Assembly: GCA_025997595.1 (NCBI GenBank)
Contig: BNUU01000004.1
Location: forward strand, 20,583 to 84,582
Source of the DNA: Spirochaetia bacterium
GTDB lineage: Bacteria; Spirochaetota; Spirochaetia; Treponematales; Breznakiellaceae
Reading direction: 5' to 3'
Length of the DNA: 64,000 nucleotides
Shown: positions 35,172 to 43,827 of the stretch, piece by piece
Layout: each line of letters opens with the position of its first letter
How positions within the stretch are numbered: position 1 is the first letter of the stretch
The notes under the pieces: model-generated
Databases searched by the model: none
Told to the model about the DNA's origin: nothing
The model's input: the letters and a program-made list of their open reading frames with translations, nothing else
Position numbers and translations under genes: made by a program

Positions 35172-36932
35172 ATGGACAAAAACGCCATTATCGAAGCGGC
35201 GAAAGATTATATAGCCAGGGAAAAGGACGCCCACTTCCGCGCCGAGGTGGAGGAACTTCTTAAGAAAGAAGATTTCAAAGAACTGGAAGACCGGTTCTAC
35301 CGGAATCTGGAATTCGGCACCGGGGGCCTGCGGGGGGTGATCGGCGGCGGGTACAACCGCATGAACACCCTGGTGGTTAAAAGCGCTACCCAGGGGCTGG
35401 CGGCCTACCTCATCAAGGCCTTTCCCGACAAGGCTAAAGCCGGGAAACTCGCCCAGGCGGAGGGCCTCTCCGCAGTGATCGCCTTTGACAGCCGCCACTA
35501 TTCGGCGGAATTTGCCGAGGCCGCCGCCCTCATCTTTGCGGGGAACGGCATCAAGGCCTACCTCTTTTCCAGCCTGCGCCCCACCCCGGAGCTTTCCTTC
35601 GCCATCCGGCAATTGAAGGCGGATACGGGGATCGTGGTCACCGCCAGCCACAACCCGCCCCAGTACAACGGCTACAAGGCCTACTGGAACGACGGCTCCC
35701 AGGTAATCGCCCCCCACGATACGGGGATCATCGATGAGGTGAGCGCCGTCAAAACCATCAAAGAAATCGACCGGGAAGCGGCCCTTGCCAGGGGGCTTTT
35801 GCAGATAATCGACAAGGAGATCGATGAGCCCTATCAGGCAATGGTAAAGAGCCGGCTTTTCAGGCCTGAGCTGATAAAAGAAAAGGCCGGGGAGGTGAAG
35901 ATTGTCTACACTCCCCTCCACGGCACCGGGGCCCTCCACGTGGAGGCCGTTTTGGGCAGCCTGGGGCTTAAGGTGATCACCGTGCCGGAACAGCGGGAAG
36001 GAAACGGGGATTTCCCCACGGTGGCCTTCCCCAACCCGGAGGAAGCCGCCGCTCTGGAAATGGCGGTGGCCCTGGGCAAGAAAACGGGGGCCGATGTGGT
36101 CATGGCCACCGACCCCGATGCGGATCGCTTCGGTGTTGCCGTACCAAGCCGGGGCGCCGCAAAAGGCGGGGACTACACTTTGGTCACCGGAAACCAGATG
36201 GGGGTGCTCCTGGGGGACTATATCTTCTTATCCCTTAAAGAAGCGGGAAAACTCCCCGCAAACGCCGCCATGGTCAACACCGTCGTTACCACGGGGATGC
36301 AGAAACGGGTGGCCGAGTCTTATGGCGTAGCATGTATCGAATGCCTCACGGGCTTTAAGTGGATAGCGGATGTGATGCGGCAGTGCGAAACCGGGATTAT
36401 CAATAAGACCATCGTCTACGGCACCGAGGAGAGCTACGGCTACCTGGTGGAGAACGAGGTTCGGGACAAGGACGGGGTGAGCGCCGCGGCCCTTACCGCC
36501 GAAATGACCCTCTACTGGCGCAGCAAGGGCAAAAGTCTCCTTGACCGGCTGGATGAACTCTACATCAAAAACGGCTACTGGCAGGAACTGGGGATCTCCA
36601 AGTACTTCCAGGGGCCCGAAGGTCCCGGGGTCATGAAGGGCATCATGGATGAATACCGGAAGAATCCCCCCGCCACCCTGGGGGGTATCAGGGTAGAGAA
36701 GGTCCGGGACCTCGAAAAATCAACGGATCTGCCCAAAAGCGATGTGCTCCAGTTCTACCTGGAAGACGGCACCGTGGTAAGCGCCCGGCCCAGCGGCACC
36801 GAGCCCAAGATCAAATTCTACGCCAGCTGCTGCGCGGAAGTGGGATCAGGGGGCTTGGCGGCGGCAAGGGCCGAGGCGGCGCGGAAACTTGAGGCAATAA
36901 AGAAAGACATCCGTGCGGTAATCGGCGGCTAG
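35172..36932 (+). CDS. Phosphoglucomutase/phosphomannomutase family enzyme
   Basis: 586-residue alpha-D-phosphohexomutase of the long (PgcA/Pgm2-like) type. The catalytic phosphoserine loop is VTASHNPPQYNGYKAYW. The metal-binding loop is TDPDADRFGV. The sugar-binding loop is GTEESYGY, and the phosphate-binding loop is RPSGTEPKIKFY. It interconverts hexose 1- and 6-phosphates in glycogen, cell-wall or galactose metabolism; galM is also in the window. GGAGG precedes ATG 35172. dnaQ-like follows by 3 nt. Confidence 0.93.
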   Translation: MDKNAIIEAAKDYIAREKDAHFRAEVEELLKKEDFKELEDRFYRNLEFGTGGLRGVIGGGYNRMNTLVVKSATQGLAAYLIKAFPDKAKAGKLAQAEGLSAVIAFDSRHYSAEFAEAAALIFAGNGIKAYLFSSLRPTPELSFAIRQLKADTGIVVTASHNPPQYNGYKAYWNDGSQVIAPHDTGIIDEVSAVKTIKEIDREAALARGLLQIIDKEIDEPYQAMVKSRLFRPELIKEKAGEVKIVYTPLHGTGALHVEAVLGSLGLKVITVPEQREGNGDFPTVAFPNPEEAAALEMAVALGKKTGADVVMATDPDADRFGVAVPSRGAAKGGDYTLVTGNQMGVLLGDYIFLSLKEAGKLPANAAMVNTVVTTGMQKRVAESYGVACIECLTGFKWIADVMRQCETGIINKTIVYGTEESYGYLVENEVRDKDGVSAAALTAEMTLYWRSKGKSLLDRLDELYIKNGYWQELGISKYFQGPEGPGVMKGIMDEYRKNPPATLGGIRVEKVRDLEKSTDLPKSDVLQFYLEDGTVVSARPSGTEPKIKFYASCCAEVGSGGLAAARAEAARKLEAIKKDIRAVIGG

Positions 36933-36935
36933 GCC

Positions 36936-37478
36936 ATGGAATCCTACGACTGGGCGCTGGAAGCGTACCGCAGCGGGGCGGTTTTTACCGCCTTCGACAT
37001 CGAAACTACCGGACTGGATGCCCAAAAAGACCGGATCGTGGAATTGGGGGCGGTCAAATTCGACAGGCGGGGGCCCATCAGCCGCTTTAATGTGCTGATT
37101 AACCCCGGCATCCCCATGCCGCCCGAGGCGGGCCGGGTTAACCATATTACCGACGGGATGCTTGCCGGGCAGCCCCCTTTGGAGGCGGTTCTCCCGGACT
37201 TTCTGCGTCTGGTCAGGGACTCGGTTGTTATCGCCCACAACGCCCCCTTTGACTGCGGCTTTGTGAACCAAAAGTTAAAAGACAGCCATGAACCGGTTCT
37301 TCCCAACAGAATAGTGGATACCCTGGTGTTATGCCGCCGGGTCTTTCCGGGCAGGAATTCCTATAAGCTCCAGGATCTGGCGGCCTTCCTCAAAATCAAC
37401 GCGGTCAGCGCCCACCGGGCGGAGGACGATGCCCGGCTTTGCATGGAGCTGTTCATTGCCTGTGTGCAAGTTTCCTAA
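36936..37478 (+). CDS. DnaQ-family 3'-5' exonuclease (DNA polymerase III epsilon-like)
   Basis: 180 residues of DEDDh exonuclease. Motif I is FTAFDIETTGLDAQKDRIVELG, motif II VIAHNAPFDCGFV, and motif III HRAEDDARLCMELF with the DEDDh His. It lacks the C-terminal part that binds the polymerase alpha subunit, so it may be a free proofreading or repair exonuclease. Immediately follows the mutase gene, so translation is probably coupled. Confidence 0.85.
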   Translation: MESYDWALEAYRSGAVFTAFDIETTGLDAQKDRIVELGAVKFDRRGPISRFNVLINPGIPMPPEAGRVNHITDGMLAGQPPLEAVLPDFLRLVRDSVVIAHNAPFDCGFVNQKLKDSHEPVLPNRIVDTLVLCRRVFPGRNSYKLQDLAAFLKINAVSAHRAEDDARLCMELFIACVQVS

Positions 37479-37522
37479 GCTTGCCAGAGTATAAAAATAT
37501 CTCGATTTTGTCCCCCGACAGC

Positions 37523-37551
37523 TCGTCAAATCAAAAATAAGTTGCTATAAT
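37523..37551 (+). promoter_or_regulatory. tatT promoter, extended -10, leaderless
   Basis: TCGTCA (37523-37528), a 17-nt spacer and TGCTATAAT (-10 at 37546-37551). Only 7 nt separate the -10 from ATG 37559 and no SD lies between. It drives the TRAP transporter cluster. Confidence 0.65.
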
Positions 37552-37558
37552 AGGCATC

Positions 37559-38518
37559 ATGAAGTACCGATTCCTTATTTTGAATGTAACCGTCCTTGGG
37601 GCGGCTTTGTTTCTTTCAGGCTGTTCCATCAATAAGATGGCGATGCGCATGAAACCGGAAACGGTGGCCCCCTACATCCCCTCGGTTCTCGCAAAAAATG
37701 AGGCCAGGCTGGCAAAACACCCGGATGACCAGGGGCTGATCCTGAATACGGGTTCCCTCTATGTGATGTACGCCAATGCCTTTGTGCAGGGACCGGCGGA
37801 ATTTCTCCCCCCCGTGCAGTACGAGGAACGGCAGGCGGCTCTGGGAGAGGCAAAAAGACTCTACCTTAAGGGCGCCGATATCCTCTACGACGGACTGGAC
37901 AAAAAATACCCCGGTTTCAGTACGGTTTCTTTCGTTAATAACACCCTGGCGTCCTACCTCGCCAAAATGGATGAGACCGATGTTCCCAGCCTCTACTGGA
38001 CTGCGGCGGGCTATCTTTCCGCTTTTTCCCTGGACCCCTTCGATCTGAAGATGGGCCGCCGGGTGCCGGACCTGATGTCCTACGTCAACCGGGCCTACGA
38101 ACTGGACCCGGACTTTAACAATGGGGCCCTGGACGATTTTTATATCCTGGCCTATGCTTCCCTGCCCGATACCCTGGGCGGCGACAAGAGCCAGGTGGAT
38201 CTGCATTTCAAACGGGCCCTGGAAAAATCCGGGGGTAAACTGGCGGGCCCCCATGTCTCCTATGCCCAGGTTGTCTCGGTCCCCGCGGGGGATTATGATA
38301 ACTTCAAGAGCCATCTTGAGGCCGCCCTGGCGTTGAACCCCAAAAAGAACCGCGCCAACCGGCTGGTGAATATCATTTCCCAACGCAAGGCCCGGGCCCT
38401 GCTGGACAATGCCCGTGATTATTTTATCGATATTGACGATGATGACGACGATGATGATGATGATTTTGAATATGACGATGATGATTTTGAAGAATTGTTT
38501 GAGGAATTTTTTGAGTAA
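37559..38518 (+). CDS. tatT: TRAP transporter-associated TPR lipoprotein TatT
   Basis: 319-residue lipoprotein with lipobox FLSGC (C22). The mature part is helical, TPR-like, matching TatT (Tp0956 of T. pallidum), which works with the TRAP binding protein in the periplasm. The gene order tatT-tatP-tatQM here equals Tp0956-0958. Odd feature: the C-terminus is an acidic tail with 10 consecutive Asp (D-I-D10-F-E-Y-D4-F) and then Glu/Phe-rich, which could bind Ca2+ or other cations. It is preceded by an extended -10 promoter, and a paired-hairpin element follows. Confidence 0.9.
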   Translation: MKYRFLILNVTVLGAALFLSGCSINKMAMRMKPETVAPYIPSVLAKNEARLAKHPDDQGLILNTGSLYVMYANAFVQGPAEFLPPVQYEERQAALGEAKRLYLKGADILYDGLDKKYPGFSTVSFVNNTLASYLAKMDETDVPSLYWTAAGYLSAFSLDPFDLKMGRRVPDLMSYVNRAYELDPDFNNGALDDFYILAYASLPDTLGGDKSQVDLHFKRALEKSGGKLAGPHVSYAQVVSVPAGDYDNFKSHLEAALALNPKKNRANRLVNIISQRKARALLDNARDYFIDIDDDDDDDDDDFEYDDDDFEELFEEFFE

Positions 38519-38525
38519 TTTAAAC

Positions 38526-38598
38526 AAGAGGAGTTTTGCGAGACTTCGTCTCGCTTCGATAGTATTGTGCAGCTACCGCTGCACTAAAGAGGAGTTTT
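38526..38598 (+). repeat. Paired-hairpin element between 12-bp direct repeats that contain the Shine-Dalgarno
   Basis: Exact direct repeats AAGAGGAGTTTT at 38526-38537 and 38587-38598 carry the SD. The 49-bp body has GCGAGAC/GTCTCGC (loop TTC), a 12-nt linker starting TTCGATA, then GTGCAGC/GCTGCAC (loop TACC) and TA. It is the same design as 10673-10743, with compensated changes in both stems and an identical TTCGATA. The second SD serves tatP. Confidence 0.75.
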
Positions 38599-38600
38599 TG

Positions 38601-39635
38601 ATGAAAAAAGTTGTCTCGGTAAAATATTTTCTTCTTGCTGTTCTGGGCCTTCTTGTTTTTAACGCCCTTTCCCCGGCGCCTCTCCATGCCCAGCGCAAGC
38701 GGACCATCACCATAAACCTGGCCTCGGCGCTCCCCCGGAACAGTCCCTGGGGGCGGACCCTGGACCGGATAGCCGCCGACTGGATCAAGGCTACCAATGG
38801 GGAAGTGACCCTCCATGTGCTCCACCAGTACCCCGGCTCCGAGGGGGACTTCCTGATGAAGCTGCGGCAGGACAAGATCCAGGCCGGTATCTTTACCAGC
38901 CTCGCCCTCAATTCCATCGCTCCGGAAATAATGGCCCTGAGCATCCCCTTTTTCATCCAGGACAACGATGAACTGGATGCGGTATTGAAGGAGGTGCGGC
39001 CCTTTCTGGATTCCCGCATTGAACAGGAAGGCTACGTCAACCTGGCCTGGGTAAAGGCGGGGTGGATAAAGGTATTTTCCCGGTCTCCGGTTTTTACCCC
39101 CGACGATTTGCGGCGGCTCAAGGTGGCCAGCGCCCCTGATGAACCGGAACTGATGGACGCATTCCGTACCATGGGCTTTAACATGGTTCCGGCGACCTAT
39201 AACGACATACCCCAAAAGCTCAACAGCGGTATGATTGACGCGGTGTATCAGAGCCCCATCGCGGTTTCCGCATACCAGCTTTACCGGATAGCAAAAAACA
39301 TGGGCACCACAAATCTTGCCCCCTTTATGGGGGGTGTGCTGATGAGCAGGAAGTCCTGGGCAAGCATTCCCGAAAAATACCGGGGGCCGCTCCAGGATAT
39401 ATGCCGGAAGGCGGGGGCCGAAATTGAAAATTCCTTCCAGAAGAGCGAGGACGATGCGATAATCGCCATGCAGCAGGACGGCCTTACCGTGAATGTAACA
39501 AGCCCCGCACAGGAACAGGAATGGCGCCGGACCATACAGCAGCACATCCCGGATTTGGTCAGCCGGAATATTTTCAATAAAGACATGTATGGCAGGGTTC
39601 AGGTAATTTTACAGAACTACCGGCAGGGCCGCTAA
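38601..39635 (+). CDS. tatP: TRAP transporter solute-binding protein (DctP family)
   Basis: 344 residues: signal peptide (ends about SPAPLHAQ) and DctP fold. Diagnostic TINLASALPRNSPWGRTLDRIA, GLTVNVTSPAQEQEW and the closing PDLVSRNIFNKDMYG. It binds an unknown solute in the periplasm and delivers it to the TatQM permease. The start ATG 38601 follows the second SD copy of the paired-hairpin element. The longer open frame beginning inside tatT lacks a signal. Confidence 0.92.
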   Translation: MKKVVSVKYFLLAVLGLLVFNALSPAPLHAQRKRTITINLASALPRNSPWGRTLDRIAADWIKATNGEVTLHVLHQYPGSEGDFLMKLRQDKIQAGIFTSLALNSIAPEIMALSIPFFIQDNDELDAVLKEVRPFLDSRIEQEGYVNLAWVKAGWIKVFSRSPVFTPDDLRRLKVASAPDEPELMDAFRTMGFNMVPATYNDIPQKLNSGMIDAVYQSPIAVSAYQLYRIAKNMGTTNLAPFMGGVLMSRKSWASIPEKYRGPLQDICRKAGAEIENSFQKSEDDAIIAMQQDGLTVNVTSPAQEQEWRRTIQQHIPDLVSRNIFNKDMYGRVQVILQNYRQGR

Positions 39636-39639
39636 AGAT

Positions 39640-41562
39640 GTGCTTATCCGAAGGCGCGGCGTCATGACGGTAAAGGCCGTCCTCTACAGGATCGAAAATG
39701 GATTCGGCATTTTCTCCCTTGCGGCTCTGGCGCTGCTGCCCCTTTCGGAAGTAATTTCACGGAGCTTCCGGGGTCTCGTTACTATCGGGATACCCGGCGC
39801 CTCAGGCATCACAATCCACCTGCTCCTTTGGGCGGGGATGTTCGCGGGGATGATCACCACCCGGAATGAGGGGCACCTTTCCATCGCACTGGTTCAGTAT
39901 TTTTCGGATGAAAAAATAAAACGCATCCTCCGTGTTTTTACCAGCCTGCTGTCGGCTTTTATCGTTACGATCCTCGCCTTTACCGGGCCGGCCTTTATCA
40001 AAATCGGCCTTACGGGGCGGCTCATCGGTGTTGTACCGGATCGTTTTTTTGCCCTTATGCTCCCCATTGGTTACGGCATAATCGCCCTCCGCTTTGCCCG
40101 CCGTACCGGCCTTTCCGGCTGGAAGCGGATTTTTCCCATATTAGTATTACTGTTAGGGGTTATCTGTTCCTTCCCCTCGATTGTCAAATTCATCTGGGAA
40201 TACGATCTCCCCGAATGGGCCTATAATCTGACGGAAAGCTTCTATGACATTGCCTGGTATATAAAAGTTCCGGGGATGATCTTCCTGCTTATTTCAGCCC
40301 TGGCGGGAACTCCCCTCTTTGTGGTGATGGGCGGCCTGGTACTGCTTCTGCTGGAAGCCGCCGGCAGCTCGGTGGACATCGTGTCCACGGATATTTATTC
40401 CGCCCTTACCAGTGACAGTATCATTGCGATCCCCCTCTTTACCCTGGTGGGCTTTTTCCTTTCCGAAAGCAAGGCCGGGGAACGGCTGGTCACCACCTTC
40501 CGCAGCCTCTTCAGCTGGATGCCCGGAGGGATGATCATCGCCACGGTGATCATCTGCGCCTTTTTTACTTCATTCACCGGCGCGTCGGGGGTCACGATTT
40601 TGGCCCTGGGGGGCATCCTTTTTTCGATCCTTTCGGAGCACAGCAAATACCCTGAAAAATTTTCCATCGGCCTCCTCACCTCCGTGGGGAGCATCGGGCT
40701 CCTCTTCCCGCCGAGCCTTCCCCTGATCCTGGTATGGGCGAATCTATCGACTTCCCTAAGTTACCTGGGAAATTCCGACAAGATAAGCATTATCGATATG
40801 TTTCTGGGGGGATTCATCCCCGGCATTATTCTGGTCATTGCGGTAATTATCTTCGGGATCGTCGCTTCGGTAAAAACAAAGATCCCCGTTGAGCCCTTTC
40901 AACTCCGCAGGGCCCTCTCCTCTTTTAAGGGATCGATTCTGGAAATCCTCCTGCCCATTTTTCTTATTATAAGTTACTTTACGGGCTTCCTTTCCCCGGT
41001 AGAAATCGGCGCCGCAGCGGTACTGTATATTTTCATTGTGGAAGTGATCATACACCGGGATATCAAATTCAACGAGATTCCCGCGGTATTTCTGAAGGCG
41101 GTCCCCATCATCGGCGGGGTGCTGGCTATCCTCGGCCTTTCGCAATCCCTGTCGTTCTACATCATCGACACCAACGCCCCGGCGAACCTCGCCGAATGGA
41201 TGCAGCAGACCATACAGTCCAAATACGTTTTCCTGCTCCTCCTCAACCTGGCCCTTTTGGTAGTTGGCTGCCTGATGGACATCTTCTCCGCCATCCTCAT
41301 CGTGCTGCCCCTGATAGTCCCCTTAGGCCTCGCCTACGGCGTGGACCCGGTGCATCTGGGGATCGTCTTTATCGTAAATCTTGAGGTGGGTTTCCTGACC
41401 CCGCCGGTGGGGCTCAACCTGTTCCTCGCCTCCTACCGGTTCAAAAAATCCTTTGTGGACATCTGCCGCTACGTGTTCCCGTTTTTGCTGATCCAGTTTG
41501 CGGTGGTAATACTGGTAACCTATGTGCCCTGGTTCTCAACCTATCTGACACGGTTCTTCTGA
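39640..41562 (+). CDS. tatQM: TRAP transporter fused small and large permease (DctQ-DctM)
   Basis: 640-residue fused permease. The N-terminal DctQ half (1-170) has four helices; the DctM half (about 200-640) has about 12 helices. Key segments include GASGVTILALGG, SVGSIGLLFPPSLPLIL and the closing GFLTPPVGLNLFLASYRF. It uses an ion gradient (usually Na+) for solute import. The start is GTG 39640 or ATG 39664; neither has a strong SD, and coupling to tatP (4-nt gap) is likely. Confidence 0.92.
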   Translation: MLIRRRGVMTVKAVLYRIENGFGIFSLAALALLPLSEVISRSFRGLVTIGIPGASGITIHLLLWAGMFAGMITTRNEGHLSIALVQYFSDEKIKRILRVFTSLLSAFIVTILAFTGPAFIKIGLTGRLIGVVPDRFFALMLPIGYGIIALRFARRTGLSGWKRIFPILVLLLGVICSFPSIVKFIWEYDLPEWAYNLTESFYDIAWYIKVPGMIFLLISALAGTPLFVVMGGLVLLLLEAAGSSVDIVSTDIYSALTSDSIIAIPLFTLVGFFLSESKAGERLVTTFRSLFSWMPGGMIIATVIICAFFTSFTGASGVTILALGGILFSILSEHSKYPEKFSIGLLTSVGSIGLLFPPSLPLILVWANLSTSLSYLGNSDKISIIDMFLGGFIPGIILVIAVIIFGIVASVKTKIPVEPFQLRRALSSFKGSILEILLPIFLIISYFTGFLSPVEIGAAAVLYIFIVEVIIHRDIKFNEIPAVFLKAVPIIGGVLAILGLSQSLSFYIIDTNAPANLAEWMQQTIQSKYVFLLLLNLALLVVGCLMDIFSAILIVLPLIVPLGLAYGVDPVHLGIVFIVNLEVGFLTPPVGLNLFLASYRFKKSFVDICRYVFPFLLIQFAVVILVTYVPWFSTYLTRFF

Positions 41563-41576
41563 TGTAGGTATGGGAC

Positions 41577-42632
41577 CTACGGCGCTTCCCGCAGTTCGTG
41601 GAGTTCCCTAAGGCTCCGCAGTTTGAAGGTGGCCTTTTCCTGTATCTGGCGGACCCGCTCCCGGGTGATGCCCAACAGTTTTCCTGTTTCTTCCAGGGTG
41701 AGGGGGCCTTCGCCGGCGAGACCAAAACGGAGCTGGATGATCTTCATCTCCCGGTCGGAAAGCTGGGAAAGGATGTCCCCCATGGTTTCCTGGAGGGTCA
41801 TGGAGAAAACCATCTCGAAGGGTTCGGCCTGGGTGTCGTCTTTGATGAGGTCCGCAAGGCGGGTAAGGTTGCCGTCGTCCACGATGGTGTCAAGGCTGGT
41901 GGTTTCCTGTGACAGTTTTACTATTTCTTTTACCTTGGAAATCGGGAGGCCCAGGTATTCAGAAAGTTCCTCGTCGCTGGGATCACGGCCCAGGTCCTGG
42001 GTAAGCTGCTTGGCAACAAAGTAACACTTCTTGATGGTGTTAAGCATGTGGATGGGGATGCGGATCACCCTCCCCTTGTCGGCGATGCTCTTGATGATCG
42101 CCTGGCGGATCCACCAGGTGCCGTAGGTGGAAAAACGGCAGCCCCGGGTGTAGTCGAAACGCTCCACCGCCTCGATAAGGCCGATGTTCCCTTCATCAAT
42201 AAGATCCAGCAGGGAAAGGCCCCGGTGCTGGTAGTTTTTTGCGATGGAGACCACCAGCCGCAGGTTGGCGTTGATCATCCTGTTTTTATAGAAAAGCTGG
42301 GAACTTTCCAAGAGGACCTTTTCTTTTTTATAGTCCGAATCTTCGGGATTTTCCCTGAAGGATTCCTTAAGTTCGTTGATTTTATTACGGAAGCCGACGA
42401 TCTTTTCGCCGATGCTCTGTTCTTCCTGAACCGAAAGGAGGGGAAATTTTGAAATCTGCTTGAAATACAGGGCGAGGGGGTCCGTTTCTTTGGCCGGTTT
42501 TGCCTTCCGGGGATTCTTTGTGGTTTGAGACTTCCCGCCCTTATCCTTTCCTCCGTCGCTCATAAGGTGAAGTACCGTTCCTTTTTTGTTATTCCGCTTC
42601 ACGATCCCTTTCCGCAAGGTCACTTCTGACAT
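41577..42632 (-). CDS. RpoS/RpoD-like sigma-70 family factor
   Basis: 351 residues. Region 1.2 (LALYFKQISKFPLLSVQEEQ), region 2 (NLRLVVSIAKNYQHRGLSLLDL; RFSTYGTWWIRQAI), region 3 (RDPSDEELSEYLG) and region 4 (TLEETGKLLGITRERVRQIQEKA) are complete, so it is a group 2/3 sigma factor. The N-terminal 45 residues are lysine-rich and unstructured. It lacks the region 1.1 and large insert of the main sigma. It converges with tatQM, with a small GTAGGT/ACCTAC hairpin at their ends. Confidence 0.9.
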   Translation of the reverse strand: MSEVTLRKGIVKRNNKKGTVLHLMSDGGKDKGGKSQTTKNPRKAKPAKETDPLALYFKQISKFPLLSVQEEQSIGEKIVGFRNKINELKESFRENPEDSDYKKEKVLLESSQLFYKNRMINANLRLVVSIAKNYQHRGLSLLDLIDEGNIGLIEAVERFDYTRGCRFSTYGTWWIRQAIIKSIADKGRVIRIPIHMLNTIKKCYFVAKQLTQDLGRDPSDEELSEYLGLPISKVKEIVKLSQETTSLDTIVDDGNLTRLADLIKDDTQAEPFEMVFSMTLQETMGDILSQLSDREMKIIQLRFGLAGEGPLTLEETGKLLGITRERVRQIQEKATFKLRSLRELHELREAP

Positions 42633-42717
42633 AATACCACCTTCTCAAAGTTTTTTCTATTTTTTCCTTATATTTTGTAAAGAATTTCATTTTCGAATGA
42701 AAGCGAAAGTTTTTTCC

Positions 42718-43692
42718 CTACGCGCGGGGCGCCCTGGAGGGGTCCATGGGGACATTGTTCCGGTACACCATGAAGAAAAGTTGAGGCCTCCCTGAAACTG
42801 CGTCGATTCCCAGCTTTCCAAGCTCTGTCCCGGGGCCTACCCGGTCCCCTTCCTTGACGGTCAAACTTTCACATCCTCCGTATACGTACAAATAACCCCC
42901 TGCCACCTGAATTATCGCTACCCTGCCGAAACCCCGATAGGGCCCCGCAGACACCACCGTCCCCTGGGTAAGGCTCTTGACCGATTCTGACTTTTCACCG
43001 GTCACCACCACCCCGGACAGTTTCCCCGTCATATAGGCAACTTCCTTTGCCGTAACGGGCCAGCGCAGGGAAGAATCCACCGCTTTTGCCGCAGTGGACC
43101 GGGGTTCAGGCGCGGGAACCGCCGCAGGTTTGGCGGGCGGCGCCGCAGGCTGGACGGTGGTAGTTTGAGGCGTGGTTCCCCCGGCGTTCCCCGCGGCGAC
43201 AGACCCGCTTGAGGCGGCGCCGGCCGCCCCGGTTTTCGGTATGCGGATGCGCTCCCCTTCCCTGAGTACATGGTCCTGGGAAAAGTTATTGGCGTTCCGC
43301 AGGGCCGCAAGGGTGATGCCGTTGTTCCGGGCAATGCTGTAAAGGGTTTCGCCCTTAATCACCCGGTGTTCGATATAAACCACCGCCGGGGCTCCCCCGC
43401 CGGAGTTTCCAACGGAACTTGCAGCCGAGGCCGAAGGCCGAGGTTCCCCTCCTGAAGCTCCCGGAATACGCAGCCGCCGACCAATCTGAAGCTTCGAAGC
43501 ATCGGCAATATCATTAAATCTCATCAATTCCTCGGGGCTTATCCTGAAGGAACGGGCGATGGAATAGATCGTTTCCCCCTGCCCCACCACATAAACCGAG
43601 TCCTGTGCAAAGGCCCCGGGGATATGGATGGCGGCACAGAGAGCGCAGAAGAGAAAAAAGGAGAAAATACCGCTTCGATGGTTCATATTCAT
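42718..43692 (-). CDS. LysM-LytM protein with degenerate (non-metal) M23 domain
   Basis: 324 residues: signal peptide; LysM 1 (about 32-76: YVVGQGETIYSIARSFRI); LysM 2 (about 105-150: HRVIKGETLYSIARNNGI); a Pro/Ala/Thr linker; and a LytM (M23) domain at 210-320. Where active enzymes have H-x3-D and H-x-H, this protein has VVVTGEKSES and RPQLFFMV, and the first-shell His of the YAH motif is YVYGG. So it is probably catalytically dead and acts as an amidase activator like EnvC/NlpD. The start is ATG 43692 or 43686; no SD. Confidence 0.9.
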   Translation of the reverse strand: MNMNHRSGIFSFFLFCALCAAIHIPGAFAQDSVYVVGQGETIYSIARSFRISPEELMRFNDIADASKLQIGRRLRIPGASGGEPRPSASAASSVGNSGGGAPAVVYIEHRVIKGETLYSIARNNGITLAALRNANNFSQDHVLREGERIRIPKTGAAGAASSGSVAAGNAGGTTPQTTTVQPAAPPAKPAAVPAPEPRSTAAKAVDSSLRWPVTAKEVAYMTGKLSGVVVTGEKSESVKSLTQGTVVSAGPYRGFGRVAIIQVAGGYLYVYGGCESLTVKEGDRVGPGTELGKLGIDAVSGRPQLFFMVYRNNVPMDPSRAPRA

Positions 43693-43827
43693 TCATTATC
43701 GGCAGCCCCATCATTTTTTATTATCCTAACCAGGGAATATATATTCCGATTTTTTATAATGGGCAATACTTTTTTTTATACTAACCAAAGATAAGCAGAA
43801 TATTCTACTATTATTCAGGATAAAGTA

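Noticed and set aside
35097..35200. Possible short ORF starting MRKTFNSL after the DUF3791 gene
   Set aside because: It runs into the mutase gene in another frame, has no SD apart from the DUF3791 end, and looks unlike any protein.
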